Shown piece after piece: positions 1 through 6,462 of a stretch of 10,037 nucleotides of DNA. The translations under genes and the position numbers were made by a program. A model generated the notes under the pieces. It was not told where the DNA came from. It searched no databases and saw only the letters and a program-made list of their open reading frames with translations. The DNA is from JACKOD01 sp041591635 (GTDB taxonomy: Bacteria; Pseudomonadota; Gammaproteobacteria; Pseudomonadales; Oleiphilaceae), in the NCBI GenBank assembly GCA_041591635.1, contig JBFHRO010000118.1:1-10037 (forward strand), given 5' to 3'. Positions within the stretch are counted from its first letter, which is position 1. Every line of letters starts with the position of its first letter.

Positions 1-1158
1 ACATGCATGCAACAGCGAACGGAATTTGCCATGTTCGGCCCCAAGTTCAAGCACCTGATGAATCACATCATCACTCAGCAACTCGGCAACGGCCTCCATT
101 AAACCACAGATGCCCTCACCGGTTTGCGCCGACAACCACACCCTTTCCGGCTTGCCATCGGCATCTCGATCGACTCGTGGTGTGCGGTTTTCAAGCAGAT
201 CGAGTTTGTTGTACACCTGCAGCACAGGGATATCATCCGCATCTATTTCTGCCAGAACATCATTGACATGACCAATGTTCTCCAATCGATCCTCATCGGC
301 ACAGTCAATCACATGCAACAACAGGGAGGCATTGGTGGTTTCTTCCAGTGTCGCGCGAAATGCATCCACCAGCTTGTGAGGCAAGTGCCGGATAAAACCC
401 ACCGTATCTGCCAGAATGACCGGGCCGATATCGGGAAGCTCCAGGCGCCGCAGCGTTGGATCGAGCGTGGCAAACAGTTGGTCAGCGGCATACACCCCCG
501 CACGGGTCATGGCATTAAACAACGTCGACTTGCCGGTATTGGTATAGCCCACCAGCGACACAGTGGGAATCTCGGCTCTTTTTCGGGCGCGGCGCCCCTG
601 CTCCCGCTGCTTGCGGACCTTCTCCAGTCGCTTCTGAATGTACTGGATGCGGGCCCGCAACAGACGACGATCGGTTTCGAGCTGGGTTTCACCTGGGCCG
701 CGCAAGCCGATTCCACCTTTCTGACGCTCCAGGTGGGTCCAGCCACGCACCAATCGTGTCGACATATGCTCAAGCTGGGCCAGTTCGACCTGCAGTTTCC
801 CCTCGTGGGTTCGGGCGCGCTGGGCAAAAATATCAAGAATCACCCCAGTGCGGTCAATGACGCGACAGGCAAGCTCACGTTCGAGATTGCGCTCCTGACT
901 GGGTGTCAGTGTGTGATTGAACAGAACAACGTCGGCTTCATGCAGGAGCTTAACCTGCCTGATTTCTTCAAGCTTGCCTTCACCAACGAAGTAACGGGGA
1001 TAGGGGGTTTGCCGCGTCCCGGTAACCAGTGCCACGGGCTCAACCCCTGCAGACTTCACCAGTTCCCGAAATTCTTGCGGGTCATCCCGCTGACGGTCAG
1101 ACGAGAAATCCAGGTGAACAAGGACCGCCCGTTCACCTGCCTCATGACGCTCAAACAA
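1..1158 (-). CDS. hflX: Ribosome-associated GTPase HflX, 3' end cut off by the window edge
   Basis: HflX is a GTP-binding protein of the Obg-HflX group that binds the 50S subunit and splits stalled or heat-damaged 70S ribosomes. I translated the minus strand without a break from 1158 to 1, giving 386 residues; E. coli HflX has 426, so roughly the last 40 are missing. The N-terminal domain carries VGEGK and the conserved GLRGPGETQLETDRR stretch. The G domain shows the P-loop GYTNTGKS (about 204-211), DTVGF (251-255), NKLD (317-320) and the SAQ G5 motif (343-345). The only start codon between the upstream in-frame TAA (1177-1179) and the conserved N-terminus is TTG at 1158, giving (M)FERHEAGERAVLV, collinear with E. 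coli MFDRYDAGEQAVLV. A GGGAGA ribosome site lies 9 bases upstream. It follows hfq after 59 bases holding a terminator-like hairpin. Confidence 0.96.
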   Translation of the reverse strand, partial: MFERHEAGERAVLVHLDFSSDRQRDDPQEFRELVKSAGVEPVALVTGTRQTPYPRYFVGEGKLEEIRQVKLLHEADVVLFNHTLTPSQERNLERELACRVIDRTGVILDIFAQRARTHEGKLQVELAQLEHMSTRLVRGWTHLERQKGGIGLRGPGETQLETDRRLLRARIQYIQKRLEKVRKQREQGRRARKRAEIPTVSLVGYTNTGKSTLFNAMTRAGVYAADQLFATLDPTLRRLELPDIGPVILADTVGFIRHLPHKLVDAFRATLEETTNASLLLHVIDCADEDRLENIGHVNDVLAEIDADDIPVLQVYNKLDLLENRTPRVDRDADGKPERVWLSAQTGEGICGLMEAVAELLSDDVIHQVLELGAEHGKFRSLLHAC

Positions 1159-1167
1159 GCGGATTGA

Positions 1168-1173
1168 TCTCCC
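1168..1173 (-). promoter_or_regulatory. Ribosome binding site that fixes the TTG start of hflX
   Basis: The minus strand reads GGGAGA, followed by 9 bases and then TTG at 1158. The site lies just downstream of the T-run of the hfq-hflX hairpin. Together with the in-frame stop at 1177-1179 and the family-conserved N-terminus, it supports TTG as the initiation codon. Confidence 0.6.
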
Positions 1174-1176
1174 AGA

Positions 1177-1206
1177 TTAAAAAGCCACCGATAAACAAGC
1201 GGTGGG
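1177..1206 (-). terminator. Terminator-like hairpin between hfq and hflX
   Basis: On the minus strand the six-base arm CCACCG (1205-1200) pairs exactly with CGGTGG (1190-1185) across a 9-base loop. It is followed immediately by CTTTTTAA, giving a run of five T. This is the form of a Rho-independent terminator. The stem is short, only 6 bp but 5 of them G-C. It begins 12 bases after the hfq stop and ends about 20 bases before the hflX start. Because hflX follows on the same strand, partial termination is more likely than a complete stop. That is inference; the hairpin and T-run are directly visible. Confidence 0.6.
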
Positions 1207-1217
1207 TACTGCCCGGA

Positions 1218-1469
1218 TTAGATGCCGCCATCATTCCCATCTTCACCGGGCTGTGGCGCCAGGCGAACGTTTCTCGCCGGCACAACCGTGGAGATAGCAT
1301 GCTTGTATACCATTTGGCTGACGGTATTCTTCAGCAAGATGACAAATTGATCAAAAGACTCGATCTGTCCCTGCAATTTAATTCCATTGACCAGAAAGAT
1401 GGACACCGGAATACGTTCTTTGCGCAAGGCATTAAGGTAAGGGTCTTGTAATGAGTGCCCTTTCGACAT
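1218..1469 (-). CDS. hfq: RNA chaperone Hfq
   Basis: Hfq is a hexameric Sm-like protein that binds small RNAs and A- or U-rich RNA segments and promotes sRNA-mRNA pairing. The 83-residue product begins MSKGHSLQDPYLNALRKERI and is nearly identical to E. coli Hfq through the Sm core. It has LVNGIKLQGQIESFDQFVIL (Sm1) and the YKHAIS Sm2 signature at 55-60. Proximal-face residues Q8, D9, F42, K56 and H57 are present. The rim reads R16-K17-E18-R19, so K replaces the second arginine of E. coli. The C-terminal tail is short (about 18 residues after the core, against more than 30 in E. coli) and ends in the acidic GEDGNDGG. The ATG at 1469 is preceded by AGGAG with 7-base spacing. A longer reading from 1532 would add 21 non-conserved residues and overlap the end of miaA. 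It lies 59 bases after miaA and 59 before hflX. Confidence 0.98.
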   Translation of the reverse strand: MSKGHSLQDPYLNALRKERIPVSIFLVNGIKLQGQIESFDQFVILLKNTVSQMVYKHAISTVVPARNVRLAPQPGEDGNDGGI

Positions 1470-1528
1470 GTGACTTCTCCTGTTTGTAATGTAGTTGTTT
1501 CCTGGTGCCCGCCCATCGCGACCGTGCA

Positions 1529-2560
1529 TCACGGCACGTCAGCAAACGGGTTCTGGATATCTGTTCCGGAAATTGGGGCAGTATTGATGATTTTCAATGC
1601 CTGATCAAGCAAGTTATCTGCCGTACTTTCGAGCCAATGCAAATCCTTCCATCCTCGCAGCCAGGTTAGCTGGCGCTTGGCGAGCTGGCGGGTAGCCACG
1701 ACACCGCGTTCGACCATCTCAGTGTAGTCAAGCTTGCCTTCCAGATACTCCCACACTTGACGATAGCCCACACAACGCATGGAGGGCATATCCAGATTCA
1801 GATCACCCCGCTCATACAGCTGTTTTACTTCGTCAACCAGCCCCTGCCGGAGCATTTCTTCGAAACGCCGGCGGATTCGCTCATGGAGCCACTTGCGATT
1901 CGCCGGTGCGACAGCGAGATTGAGCATAGTATAGGGCAATACCGGCGCTGCCTCCTGCTTCTCACTCGAAGTGTAATCGGCAGACTCGATGTTGCCAGCC
2001 GACTGGCGTTGCCAGTGGGCCGACAGGGTTTCTCCCGACACCAGATAGACCTCAAGTGCACGGGAGATTCGTTGGGGATCATTGGGGTGAATCCGTGCCG
2101 CAGACACAGGATCAACCTCTTGCAGCTTGGCATGCAGATGCGGCCAGCCAAATTGGCGGGCTTCGTCCAGGAGCCTTTTTCGCACCTGCGCATCGGCTTG
2201 GGGCAAGCTCGCCAACCCCCCCTGCAGCGCATGGAAATACATCATGGTGCCCCCCACAAGCAGCGGGGTTCGGCCGGTGGCGAGAATCGTGGCGATTTCC
2301 CGCTGGGCATCCGCGCAGAATTGGGCCGCCGAATAGCTTTGCGCCGGATCCAGAATATCGATCAGACGGTGAGGAAAACGGGCCTGCAACACCGGATCCG
2401 GTTTGGCCGTTCCTATATCCATGCCACGGTAGATAAGGGCAGAATCGACACTGACAATATCACAGGCCAACCGCTCGCTTAACTGCACCGCCAGATCGGT
2501 TTTTCCTGCGGCGGTGGGCCCCATGAGGCAAATCACCTGAGGAATCGAAGTCACACCCAT
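1529..2560 (-). CDS. miaA: tRNA dimethylallyltransferase MiaA
   Basis: MiaA transfers a dimethylallyl group from DMAPP to N6 of A37 in tRNAs that read codons beginning with U, making i6A, the substrate for MiaB. The 343-residue protein (E. coli 316) has the P-loop-like GPTAAGKT at 14-21, the SVDSALIY segment at 37-44 with D39, DIGTAKP at 48-54, VGGTMMY at 102-108, RIHPNDPQRISRALEV, and the C-terminal RCVGYRQVWEYLEG and TRQLAKRQLTWLRG. Between the SGETLSAHW region and the LAVAPANRKWLHERI segment it carries roughly 17 residues more than E. coli, rich in S, E and Q, including ESADYTSSEKQEAAP. The ATG at 2560 shares its A with the mutL TGA (TGATG), with GAGGG about 6 bases upstream. This suggests translational coupling. 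An alternative start at 2635 would overlap mutL by 76 bases and adds no conserved sequence. Confidence 0.97.
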   Translation of the reverse strand: MGVTSIPQVICLMGPTAAGKTDLAVQLSERLACDIVSVDSALIYRGMDIGTAKPDPVLQARFPHRLIDILDPAQSYSAAQFCADAQREIATILATGRTPLLVGGTMMYFHALQGGLASLPQADAQVRKRLLDEARQFGWPHLHAKLQEVDPVSAARIHPNDPQRISRALEVYLVSGETLSAHWQRQSAGNIESADYTSSEKQEAAPVLPYTMLNLAVAPANRKWLHERIRRRFEEMLRQGLVDEVKQLYERGDLNLDMPSMRCVGYRQVWEYLEGKLDYTEMVERGVVATRQLAKRQLTWLRGWKDLHWLESTADNLLDQALKIINTAPISGTDIQNPFADVP

Positions 2561-4419
2561 CAGCGCCCTCGCAAAAACAGCTTGTCGAGCTCGGCCATAC
2601 TCAACTGTGTCCAGGTGGGACGGCCGTGGTTGCACTGTCCGCTGCGCTCGGTTACCTCCATGTCACGCAACAGGCGGTTCATTTCGGCCAGCGTCAATTG
2701 GCGATTGGCGCGCACCGAGCCATGGCACGCCATGGTCGCCAGCAATTCATTGACTCTTGCTTCGAGACGATCACTACTTCCCAGCACAAAGAGATCGGCC
2801 AGTACATCACGCACCAGTTTCGCGACATCACTTTGCGACAGCATGGCGGGAATCTGGCGAATCAGCAGCAGCTCTGGGCCAATACGCTCTACCAGCAAGC
2901 CCAACGTCGTCAGCGCCTCGTTGTGCTCTTCAGCCAGTGCCGCCTCCCTGGCACTCACGGTCAGACTCAGAGGCACCAGCAAGGGCTGCACACTCATTGC
3001 ACGGGCGTAATAGGCTTTCTTCAAGCGCTCATACGTAATGCGTTCATGTGCGGCATGCATGTCTACCAGCACCAATCCAAGCGAATTCTGCGCCAGCACG
3101 TAAATGCCGTGCAGCTGGGCAATCGCAAAACCCAAGGGCGGCATCTCACTCTCTTCGGCAGAAGGCTGATCCTGCGGTGCGCGCGACGCGACCGAAGCCG
3201 CGGTAACCTCCGGATGCAAGGCGCCATAACCCCGGATCTGGTCACGAATCATTCCGGCGCTGGGCGTAACCGGTAGACCAAGCGTACGAAACGGCTCACC
3301 CGTATCAGTGGCAACCGATAGCTGCAATGGGCTTTGAGCCATGGCGGCAGGAGTGCTGCCTGCATCGGTCGACGCCACCAGGCTCGCCCCCGTGCTGCCT
3401 GAGAGTGTGTCCTGAGGGCGCACCTCGGCCAGAGCCCGATGCAGGCTGCGAAAAATGAAATCGTGCACCAGCCGGCCGTCACGAAACCTCACCTCATGCT
3501 TGGTTGGATGCACATTGACATCGACCACACCGGGATCGAGCGCCAGATACAACACAAACGCCGGATGGCGGCCATGGTAGAGAACGTCTCTATAGGCCTG
3601 CTTGATGGCATGGGCGACCAGCTTGTCGCGAATGACGCGTTGATTGACGAAAAAGTACTGCAGGTCGGCCTGACTGCGGGAAAACGCCGGCAAGGCCACC
3701 CAGCCATGCAATTTCAATCCCGAGGCTTCGTGCTCGATCAGGATGGCGTTTTGCATGAACTGGGCGCCACACAACTGCCCAATGCGACGCTCCTGCTCAA
3801 CAGGTGAGACCGCAGGAGGCAACTGATGCACCACCCGCTGATTGTGACGCAACACGAATCCAACATCGAAGCGCGACAATGCCTGCCGCTTGACGACTTC
3901 TTCTATGTGCGCAAACTCGGTTTTTTCGGTGCGCAAGAACTTGCGCCGGGCCGGTGTGTTAAAAAACAGATCCCTGACTTCCACCGAAGTCCCGACCGGG
4001 TGGGCGGCCGGGGCCACCGCCGGGAGCATATCACGGCCTTCGGCACTCACTTTAAAGGCGGTATCGGCACTGATTTCCCGTGACGTGAGCACCAGCCGCG
4101 AGACCGAGCTGATACTGGCAAGGGCCTCGCCCCTGAATCCGAGGGTGGCGACGGCCTCAAGATCATCCAGCGACTGTATCTTGCTGGTGGCATGGCGGCT
4201 GAGTGACAGCGGGAGATCGTCACGGGCGATACCCGAGCCATCATCACTGAGGCGAATAAGTTTTAATCCACCGCCCTCAATATCCAGCTCGATTCGCCGG
4301 GCGCCCGCGTCCAGCGCATTCTCCAACAGTTCCTTTACCACCGACGAAGGGCGTTCGACCACTTCACCCGCCGCAATCTGGTTGGCCAGCTGGGGTGATA
4401 GCACATGGATTCGACTCAT
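2560..4419 (-). CDS. mutL: DNA mismatch repair protein MutL, endonuclease-motif type
   Basis: MutL couples mismatch recognition by MutS to strand incision and removal. The 619-residue product has the N-terminal GHKL ATPase: LANQIAAGEVVERPSSVVKE with catalytic E30, N34 in LLENALDAG, D60 in DDGSG, and ATLGFRGEALASISS around 91-105. The transducer part has FFVNQRVIRD and VDVNVHPTKHEVRF. A variable, A/S/T/P-rich linker spans roughly 330-425. The C-terminal dimerisation domain shows VDMHAAHERITYE near 451-463, a variant of the DQHA(X)2E(X)4E metal-binding motif. It also has ACHGSVRA near 563 and QCNHGRPT near 594-601, the other endonuclease-site signatures. QPLLVP near 477-482 matches the beta-clamp binding motif. 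The ATG at 4419 gives the standard MSRIHVLSPQ N-terminus; the upstream start at 4476 would overlap amiB and adds non-conserved residues. The ribosome site is weak. It lies 25 bases after amiB and overlaps miaA by one base. Confidence 0.97.
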   Translation of the reverse strand: MSRIHVLSPQLANQIAAGEVVERPSSVVKELLENALDAGARRIELDIEGGGLKLIRLSDDGSGIARDDLPLSLSRHATSKIQSLDDLEAVATLGFRGEALASISSVSRLVLTSREISADTAFKVSAEGRDMLPAVAPAAHPVGTSVEVRDLFFNTPARRKFLRTEKTEFAHIEEVVKRQALSRFDVGFVLRHNQRVVHQLPPAVSPVEQERRIGQLCGAQFMQNAILIEHEASGLKLHGWVALPAFSRSQADLQYFFVNQRVIRDKLVAHAIKQAYRDVLYHGRHPAFVLYLALDPGVVDVNVHPTKHEVRFRDGRLVHDFIFRSLHRALAEVRPQDTLSGSTGASLVASTDAGSTPAAMAQSPLQLSVATDTGEPFRTLGLPVTPSAGMIRDQIRGYGALHPEVTAASVASRAPQDQPSAEESEMPPLGFAIAQLHGIYVLAQNSLGLVLVDMHAAHERITYERLKKAYYARAMSVQPLLVPLSLTVSAREAALAEEHNEALTTLGLLVERIGPELLLIRQIPAMLSQSDVAKLVRDVLADLFVLGSSDRLEARVNELLATMACHGSVRANRQLTLAEMNRLLRDMEVTERSGQCNHGRPTWTQLSMAELDKLFLRGR

Positions 4420-4444
4420 GAATTGCTCTGTCCGCGGCCCGGCA

Positions 4445-5788
4445 TCAGGTTGAGGGGATCTGAATAACCTGACCAATGCGCACCGTCGGCGAGTTCAGCC
4501 CGTTAAATGACATCAGGGTATCCACACTCACGTCGTGACTGCGAGCAATCTGCGACAGGGTATCACCACGACGAACCTCGTAGCGCCGCACTGCATCGGA
4601 AAGGCGTCGTTGTTGCTGTTGCTCCCACGCCAACAGCGATCCGGGTGGCGGCGTATTGGCAAAATATTGCTGCACCCCGCTGGCGATGCTCTCGGCAATG
4701 CGCCGCTGGTACTTCTGGGTTTTCAGCAGCGCCGATTCGGTGGGATTGGAGATGAACCCGGTTTCCACCAGTACGGAAGGAATATCGGGAGACTTGAGCA
4801 CCACAAAACCGGCATGTTCAACGCGCCCCTTGTGCAGCCGCGCCACCTTGCCGACCGATTTGAGTATGTGCTCGCCCACGCCCAGGCTGGCCTTGAGGCT
4901 GGCCGTCATGGAAAGATCCAGCAATACCCCGGCCAGAACTTCATCTTTATCGTCCAGGGTCACACTGCCCGCACCACCAATGAGGTCGGCGCCGTTTTCC
5001 CGCCGCGACAACCAGCGCCCCATTTCACTCTCCGCGCCACGATCCGAGAGCGCCCACACAGAAGCACCTTCAGCATCAGGACGATTAAAGGCATCGGCAT
5101 GCACAGATACAAACAGGTCGGCATTATACTTGCGGGCCTGACGCGTACGCTGGCGCAAGTCGACATAATAATCCCCGTTGCGGGTAAGCTTTACCGTGAA
5201 GCCGCGCTGCTGCCCCAACTGTGCCTGAACTTCTTTGGTAATGGTCAGCACCACATCCTTTTCGCGCACCCGGGCCGGGCCAATGGCACCCGGGTCTTCG
5301 CCGCCGTGTCCTGCGTCGACGACAATCACAATATCGCGCCTGTCTTTGTGCTCATCAACTGAACGGCTGACTTTGGCGGCACTTTCTTCGGCGTCATCCA
5401 GCAGATCTATGACCAGACGATGGCCGTATTGCTCGTTGGGCTTGAGCAGACTGCTGCGCGGTTTGAGCGGCTTGGCAAGGTCAAGCACGATGCGCATGTC
5501 CTTGCCGTTGCGCACGGCCGAGCGTACACGCAGGATGGGCGTATCCTTGATGCTCAGGCGCGAGAAATCCACTTTGGATTTGACATTCATGACATCCACA
5601 ACAATCCGGTCCGGGCCGGTAAGACTCAGCAACTGATGCGACACCTCCCCGGACACATCAATCACCAGCTGAGTGCTGGTAGGTGCCGACCACAGACGCG
5701 CATGATCCAGGCTCGCGCCAGCAGCCAGTCCGCTTCCCATCAGGGTTCCCAGCCACGCACAAAATATGACAAGCCTTGACGACGACAT
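4445..5788 (-). CDS. amiB: N-acetylmuramoyl-L-alanine amidase AmiB with AMIN, Amidase_3 and LysM domains
   Basis: This is a periplasmic zinc amidase that cleaves the amide bond between MurNAc and the stem peptide, splitting septal peptidoglycan during daughter-cell separation. With the start at 5788 it has 447 residues (E. coli AmiB 445). It opens with a signal peptide of about 25 residues (MSSSRLVIFCAWLGTLMGSG, then LAAGA). An AMIN domain covers about 27-130, a linker reaches about 150, and the catalytic domain spans about 152-377. Zinc and catalytic residues are visible: H161 in DAGHGGEDPG, E176 in REKDV, H230 in SVHAD and E342 in VETGF. The long insert at about 260-310 is where family members carry the autoinhibitory helix relieved by EnvC or NlpD. 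A LysM domain at about 403-445 (YEVRRGDTLSQIA) would bind peptidoglycan. The start is uncertain: in-frame ATGs also occur at 5818, 5830, 5842 and 5848, but 5788 leaves a compact signal peptide with AAGG 10 bases upstream. Confidence 0.95.
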   Translation of the reverse strand: MSSSRLVIFCAWLGTLMGSGLAAGASLDHARLWSAPTSTQLVIDVSGEVSHQLLSLTGPDRIVVDVMNVKSKVDFSRLSIKDTPILRVRSAVRNGKDMRIVLDLAKPLKPRSSLLKPNEQYGHRLVIDLLDDAEESAAKVSRSVDEHKDRRDIVIVVDAGHGGEDPGAIGPARVREKDVVLTITKEVQAQLGQQRGFTVKLTRNGDYYVDLRQRTRQARKYNADLFVSVHADAFNRPDAEGASVWALSDRGAESEMGRWLSRRENGADLIGGAGSVTLDDKDEVLAGVLLDLSMTASLKASLGVGEHILKSVGKVARLHKGRVEHAGFVVLKSPDIPSVLVETGFISNPTESALLKTQKYQRRIAESIASGVQQYFANTPPPGSLLAWEQQQQRRLSDAVRRYEVRRGDTLSQIARSHDVSVDTLMSFNGLNSPTVRIGQVIQIPST

Positions 5789-5862
5789 CCTGTCTGAACC
5801 CTTGCATTGATACTGCATGAAGACTTTCATACACGCCGACATTTTCATTTTGCCTACAACCT

Positions 5863-6462
5863 TTATGAAGTGCACTCGCGAACCTGCGAAGGCTGCACCT
5901 TACCCTTTACTTGATTGAGCATTTCCCGCCCCTTTTCCGTACCCGCCAGCATGCGCAGCTGGCGGCCATGGCCGTGACGCTCAAACACCAGTTCCAGATC
6001 TGCCGCCGGAATCCAGCCTTGCCCCCGGCAGGGCCATTCCACCAGGCAGAGATTCTCTGGACAGAAGTACTCCCGGGCGCCCATTAACTCGACTTCCTGC
6101 GGGTCTTCGAGACGATACAGATCGAAGTGATACAGGTTCACGGACTCCAGTTCGTAAGGCTCGACAATGGTATAGGTCGGGCTTTTGACCTTGCCCTGAT
6201 AGCCCAGTGCGTTCAGCAAGCCCCGGGCCAGAGTGGTTTTTCCCATCCCCAGCGCGCCTTGCAAAAACACCACCCCACCCGATCTCACGGCCGGAGCAAG
6301 ATCGCGCCCCAGTGCCAGCGTCTGCGCTTCATCCTCCAGCACCAGCAGGAGTGAATTCTCATCTTGCCTGCCCGTCGATTCTACCCTTGCCAAGCCCGTC
6401 TCCTGCTCTTGATCGCTATTTATTTCTGCCGCTACGTTCACTGCATTGGTTGTGTCAGGCAT
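5863..6462 (-). CDS. tsaE: tRNA t6A biosynthesis ATPase TsaE
   Basis: TsaE is the ATPase that works with TsaB and TsaD to load threonylcarbamoyl onto A37 of ANN-decoding tRNAs (t6A37). The 199-residue product has the Walker A GALGMGKT at 69-76, SPTYT at 94-98 with VEPY after it, YHFDLYRL at 111-118, the MGAREYF segment and LVEWP at 140-144, all in the family order. E. coli TsaE has 153 residues and starts about where residue 36 lies here, so this one has an extra, acidic N-terminus of about 36 residues (NSDQEQE, VEST, RQDE). The ATG at 6462 overlaps the nnr stop by 8 bases (ATGCCTGA), with no clear ribosome site, so translation is probably coupled to nnr. A shorter start at an internal TTG or GTG is possible, since there is no other ATG before the conserved domain. 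It is followed by amiB after 74 bases. Confidence 0.93.
   Translation of the reverse strand: MPDTTNAVNVAAEINSDQEQETGLARVESTGRQDENSLLLVLEDEAQTLALGRDLAPAVRSGGVVFLQGALGMGKTTLARGLLNALGYQGKVKSPTYTIVEPYELESVNLYHFDLYRLEDPQEVELMGAREYFCPENLCLVEWPCRGQGWIPAADLELVFERHGHGRQLRMLAGTEKGREMLNQVKGKVQPSQVRECTS

Noticed and set aside
124..1167. Long plus-strand open frame of 347 codons opposite hflX
   Set aside because: It lies in the register directly opposite the hflX codons, which often leaves long open frames in GC-rich genes. Its product has no recognisable motifs, whereas the minus strand encodes complete HflX motifs.
1470..1532. Upstream in-frame extension of hfq by 21 codons
   Set aside because: The extension overlaps the miaA stop, is not conserved in Hfq, and the ATG at 1469 has a good AGGAG site.
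1757..2482. Plus-strand open frame of 241 codons opposite miaA
   Set aside because: It is the shadow of a well-conserved MiaA. No ribosome site or motif supports it.
4535..5362. Plus-strand open frame of 275 codons opposite amiB
   Set aside because: The minus strand has the AmiB catalytic residues in order. The plus-strand product shows no family features.
5789..5875. Longer amiB starts, including GTG at 5875 and ATGs at 5848, 5842, 5830 and 5818
   Set aside because: They put 10-29 extra residues before the signal peptide and lack clear ribosome sites. 5818 and 5830 remain possible.
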